This document shows positions 5,931 to 7,388 of a stretch of DNA of 7,388 bases, one piece after another. Where the stretch lies: assembly GCA_903891395.1 (NCBI GenBank), contig CAITEM010000483.1, forward strand, positions 1 to 7,388. The letters are read 5' to 3'. The stretch comes from an uncultured Hyphomicrobiales bacterium (GTDB lineage Bacteria; Pseudomonadota; Alphaproteobacteria; Rhizobiales; Xanthobacteraceae). Positions within the stretch are counted from its first letter, which is position 1. Every line of letters starts with the position of its first letter. A program made the translations under genes and the position numbers. The notes beneath the pieces are model-generated. The model was given only the letters and a program-made list of their open reading frames with translations, was not told the DNA's origin and made no database searches.

Positions 5931-7319
5931 ATGTCCAAACGCAGCCTCAGCTTCATTTGCCAGAACTGCGGCGCGGCCTCGCACCGCTGGCAGGGCAAAT
6001 GCGAAGCCTGCGGCGAATGGAATTCGCTGGCCGAGGAAGGCGCGCCCGCCGGTCCCGGCCGCAAGACGGCAAAAGGCAGGCTGTTCGCGCTTGAGGGCCT
6101 GGCCGGCGAGGCTCACGACGCGCCCCGCCTGGCTTCCGGCGTCGCCGAACTCGACCGCGTCACCGGCGGAGGCTTTGTCCGCGGTTCGGTGCTGCTGATG
6201 GCCGGAGACCCCGGCATCGGCAAATCGACCCTGCTGATCCAGGCCACCGCCGCTTTGGCGCGGGCCGGTCACCGCGCCGTCTACATTTCCGGCGAAGAGG
6301 CAGTCGCCCAGGTGCGGTTGCGCGCCGAACGCCTCGGCCTGCGCGACGCGCCGGTCGAACTCGCGGCCGAGACCTCGGTCGAAGACATCATCGCCACGTT
6401 GTCGGAGGGCAAGACCCCTCGCCTCATCGTCATCGACTCTATTCAGACCATGTGGACCGACATGGTCGAGTCCGCGCCCGGTACCGTGACGCAGGTGCGC
6501 GGCTCGGCGCAGGCGCTGATCCGCTACGCCAAACGCTCGGGTGCTGCGATTATTCTGGTCGGCCATGTCACCAAAGACGGGCAGATCGCAGGCCCCCGCG
6601 TCGTCGAGCACATGGTCGACGCCGTGCTGTCGTTCGAGGGCGACGGCACGCATCAATTCCGAATCCTGCGCGCGGTGAAGAACCGTTTCGGTCCGACCGA
6701 TGAGATAGGCGTGTTCGAGATGACGGGTGCGGGTCTCGCCGAAGTCGCAACCCCGTCCGAGCTGTTTCTGTCGGAGCGCGATCTCGGCCAGCCCGGCACC
6801 GCTGTGTTTGCCGGCATGGAAGGCACGCGGCCTATTCTGGTGGAAATCCAGGCGCTGGTGGCGCCGACGTCACTCGGCACGCCACGGCGCGCCGTGGTCG
6901 GCTGGGACACCAGCCGGCTGGCCATGGTGCTGGCGGTGCTGGAGGCCCATTGCGGGGTCAAGCTCGGCGGCTACGACGTCTATCTCAACGTCGCCGGCGG
7001 CATGCGCATCAGTGAGCCGGCCGCCGATCTTGCCGCCGCCGCCGCGCTCGTCTCGTCGCTGGCCAATTCACCATTGCCGGCCGACGCGGTCTATTTCGGC
7101 GAGGTGTCCCTATCCGGCGCCATCCGGCCGGTGTCGCATACGGCGAGCCGGCTGAAGGAATCGGCCAAGCTCGGCTTTGCCCGCGCCGTTCTGCCGGAGG
7201 CCGCCCGCAGCGAGGCCGGCGACCCCAGCCTCAAGGCCAGCCATGTCGGCAGCCTGACCACATTGGTGGCCGATATCGCCGCGTTGGGAAAACCGCGGAC
7301 GGCTCCTCCAAAGGCATGA
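5931..7319 (+). CDS. radA: DNA repair ATPase/branch-migration helicase RadA (Sms)
   Basis: RadA assists RecA-mediated recombination by driving branch migration and processing joint molecules. It has 462 residues; the family is usually about 450-460. In order: a C4 zinc finger (Cys10, Cys13, Cys24, Cys27 in CQNCGAASHRWQGKCEACGEW); a RecA-like ATPase with Walker A GDPGIGKST (92-100, Lys98) and Walker B LIVIDS (165-170); the RadA-specific KNRFG motif (250-254); and a C-terminal Lon-protease-like domain from about 270 to 450, with GEVSLSGAIRP (390-400), which in RadA is structural and lacks proteolysis. I chose the ATG at 5931 because MSKRSLSFICQNCG matches the family's usual beginning; an in-frame TTG at 5904 would add nine residues without support. 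It lies 137 bases after alr with its own likely SOS operator. The stop codon lies inside a palindromic repeat, and the last ten residues (GKPRTAPPKA) are unconserved tail. Confidence 0.97.
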   Translation: MSKRSLSFICQNCGAASHRWQGKCEACGEWNSLAEEGAPAGPGRKTAKGRLFALEGLAGEAHDAPRLASGVAELDRVTGGGFVRGSVLLMAGDPGIGKSTLLIQATAALARAGHRAVYISGEEAVAQVRLRAERLGLRDAPVELAAETSVEDIIATLSEGKTPRLIVIDSIQTMWTDMVESAPGTVTQVRGSAQALIRYAKRSGAAIILVGHVTKDGQIAGPRVVEHMVDAVLSFEGDGTHQFRILRAVKNRFGPTDEIGVFEMTGAGLAEVATPSELFLSERDLGQPGTAVFAGMEGTRPILVEIQALVAPTSLGTPRRAVVGWDTSRLAMVLAVLEAHCGVKLGGYDVYLNVAGGMRISEPAADLAAAAALVSSLANSPLPADAVYFGEVSLSGAIRPVSHTASRLKESAKLGFARAVLPEAARSEAGDPSLKASHVGSLTTLVADIAALGKPRTAPPKA

Positions 7320-7359
7320 TCTTGTCGGAAAACCGGATTCCACTTTTCCGGATCATGCC
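7313..7359. repeat. Palindromic intergenic repeat overlapping the radA stop codon
   Basis: Outer arms GGCATGATC (7313-7321) and GATCATGCC (7351-7359) are perfect 9-base complements. Inner arms GGAAAA (7327-7332) and TTTTCC (7344-7349) are perfect 6-base complements, with an asymmetric internal loop and an 11-base apical loop. The layout (GATCATGC / GGAAAA / TTTTCC) resembles a short dispersed repeat that I recall from intergenic regions of Bradyrhizobium and relatives; that family assignment is from memory. The radA TGA (7317-7319) is part of the left arm. The remaining 7360-7388 is a short leader with GAAAG at 7374-7378 and no gene that can be called within the window. Confidence 0.65.
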
Positions 7360-7388
7360 GGCGAAAACCGGTTGAAAGACGGGTGACG

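Noticed and set aside
5844..6656. Minus-strand open frame (270 codons) opposite radA
   Set aside because: Shadow of radA; low-complexity Arg/Gly/Ala/Asp composition and no plausible start signal.
7374..7388. Possible start of the next gene: GTG ACG at 7383-7388 with GAAAG upstream; cvpA would be expected from the usual gene order
   Set aside because: Only two codons are inside the window, so neither the start nor the identity can be supported.

Overview
This is a GC-rich chromosomal segment that reads as a member of the Alphaproteobacteria, most likely Hyphomicrobiales near Bradyrhizobiaceae/Xanthobacteraceae. The grounds are the protein types, the dnaB / alr / radA neighbourhood that I recall as common in that order, a GTTC-N7-GTTC motif matching the alphaproteobacterial LexA operator, and a terminal palindrome that resembles small intergenic repeats I remember from Bradyrhizobium-like genomes. 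No database search was possible, so the taxonomy is inference.

Layout, left to right. (1) The C-terminal part of the replicative helicase DnaB (plus strand, cut off by the window edge). (2) Convergent with it, 10 bases away, a minus-strand gene for a secreted GDSL/SGNH esterase fused to an autotransporter beta-barrel. (3) A 135-base divergent promoter region. (4) A plus-strand ChaA-type calcium(sodium)/proton antiporter. (5) A small PilZ-domain protein with a C-terminal coiled coil. (6) The alanine racemase Alr. (7) The DNA repair ATPase RadA, preceded by a likely LexA operator. (8) A palindromic repeat that contains the radA stop codon, followed by about 30 bases leading to the next gene outside the window.

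How the genes fit together. dnaB, alr and radA are housekeeping genes for replication, cell-wall D-alanine supply and recombinational repair. The esterase, the antiporter and the PilZ protein look like envelope or signalling genes placed between dnaB and alr. Every plus-strand gene after dnaB seems to have its own control region. chaA and alr share a closely similar promoter-like segment (26 of 33 bases identical, with identical spacing). The alr copy sits so close to the ATG that a leaderless transcript is likely. radA has its own SOS-type operator.

No gene-free stretch exceeds 300 bases. All intergenic regions are short (10 to 137 bases) and are described below. No tRNA, rRNA, CRISPR array, insertion sequence or phage gene was seen. 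I did not find a wholly new system. The best leads are regulatory: the SOS box at radA, the paired promoters with a leaderless alr, and the repeat that ends radA.
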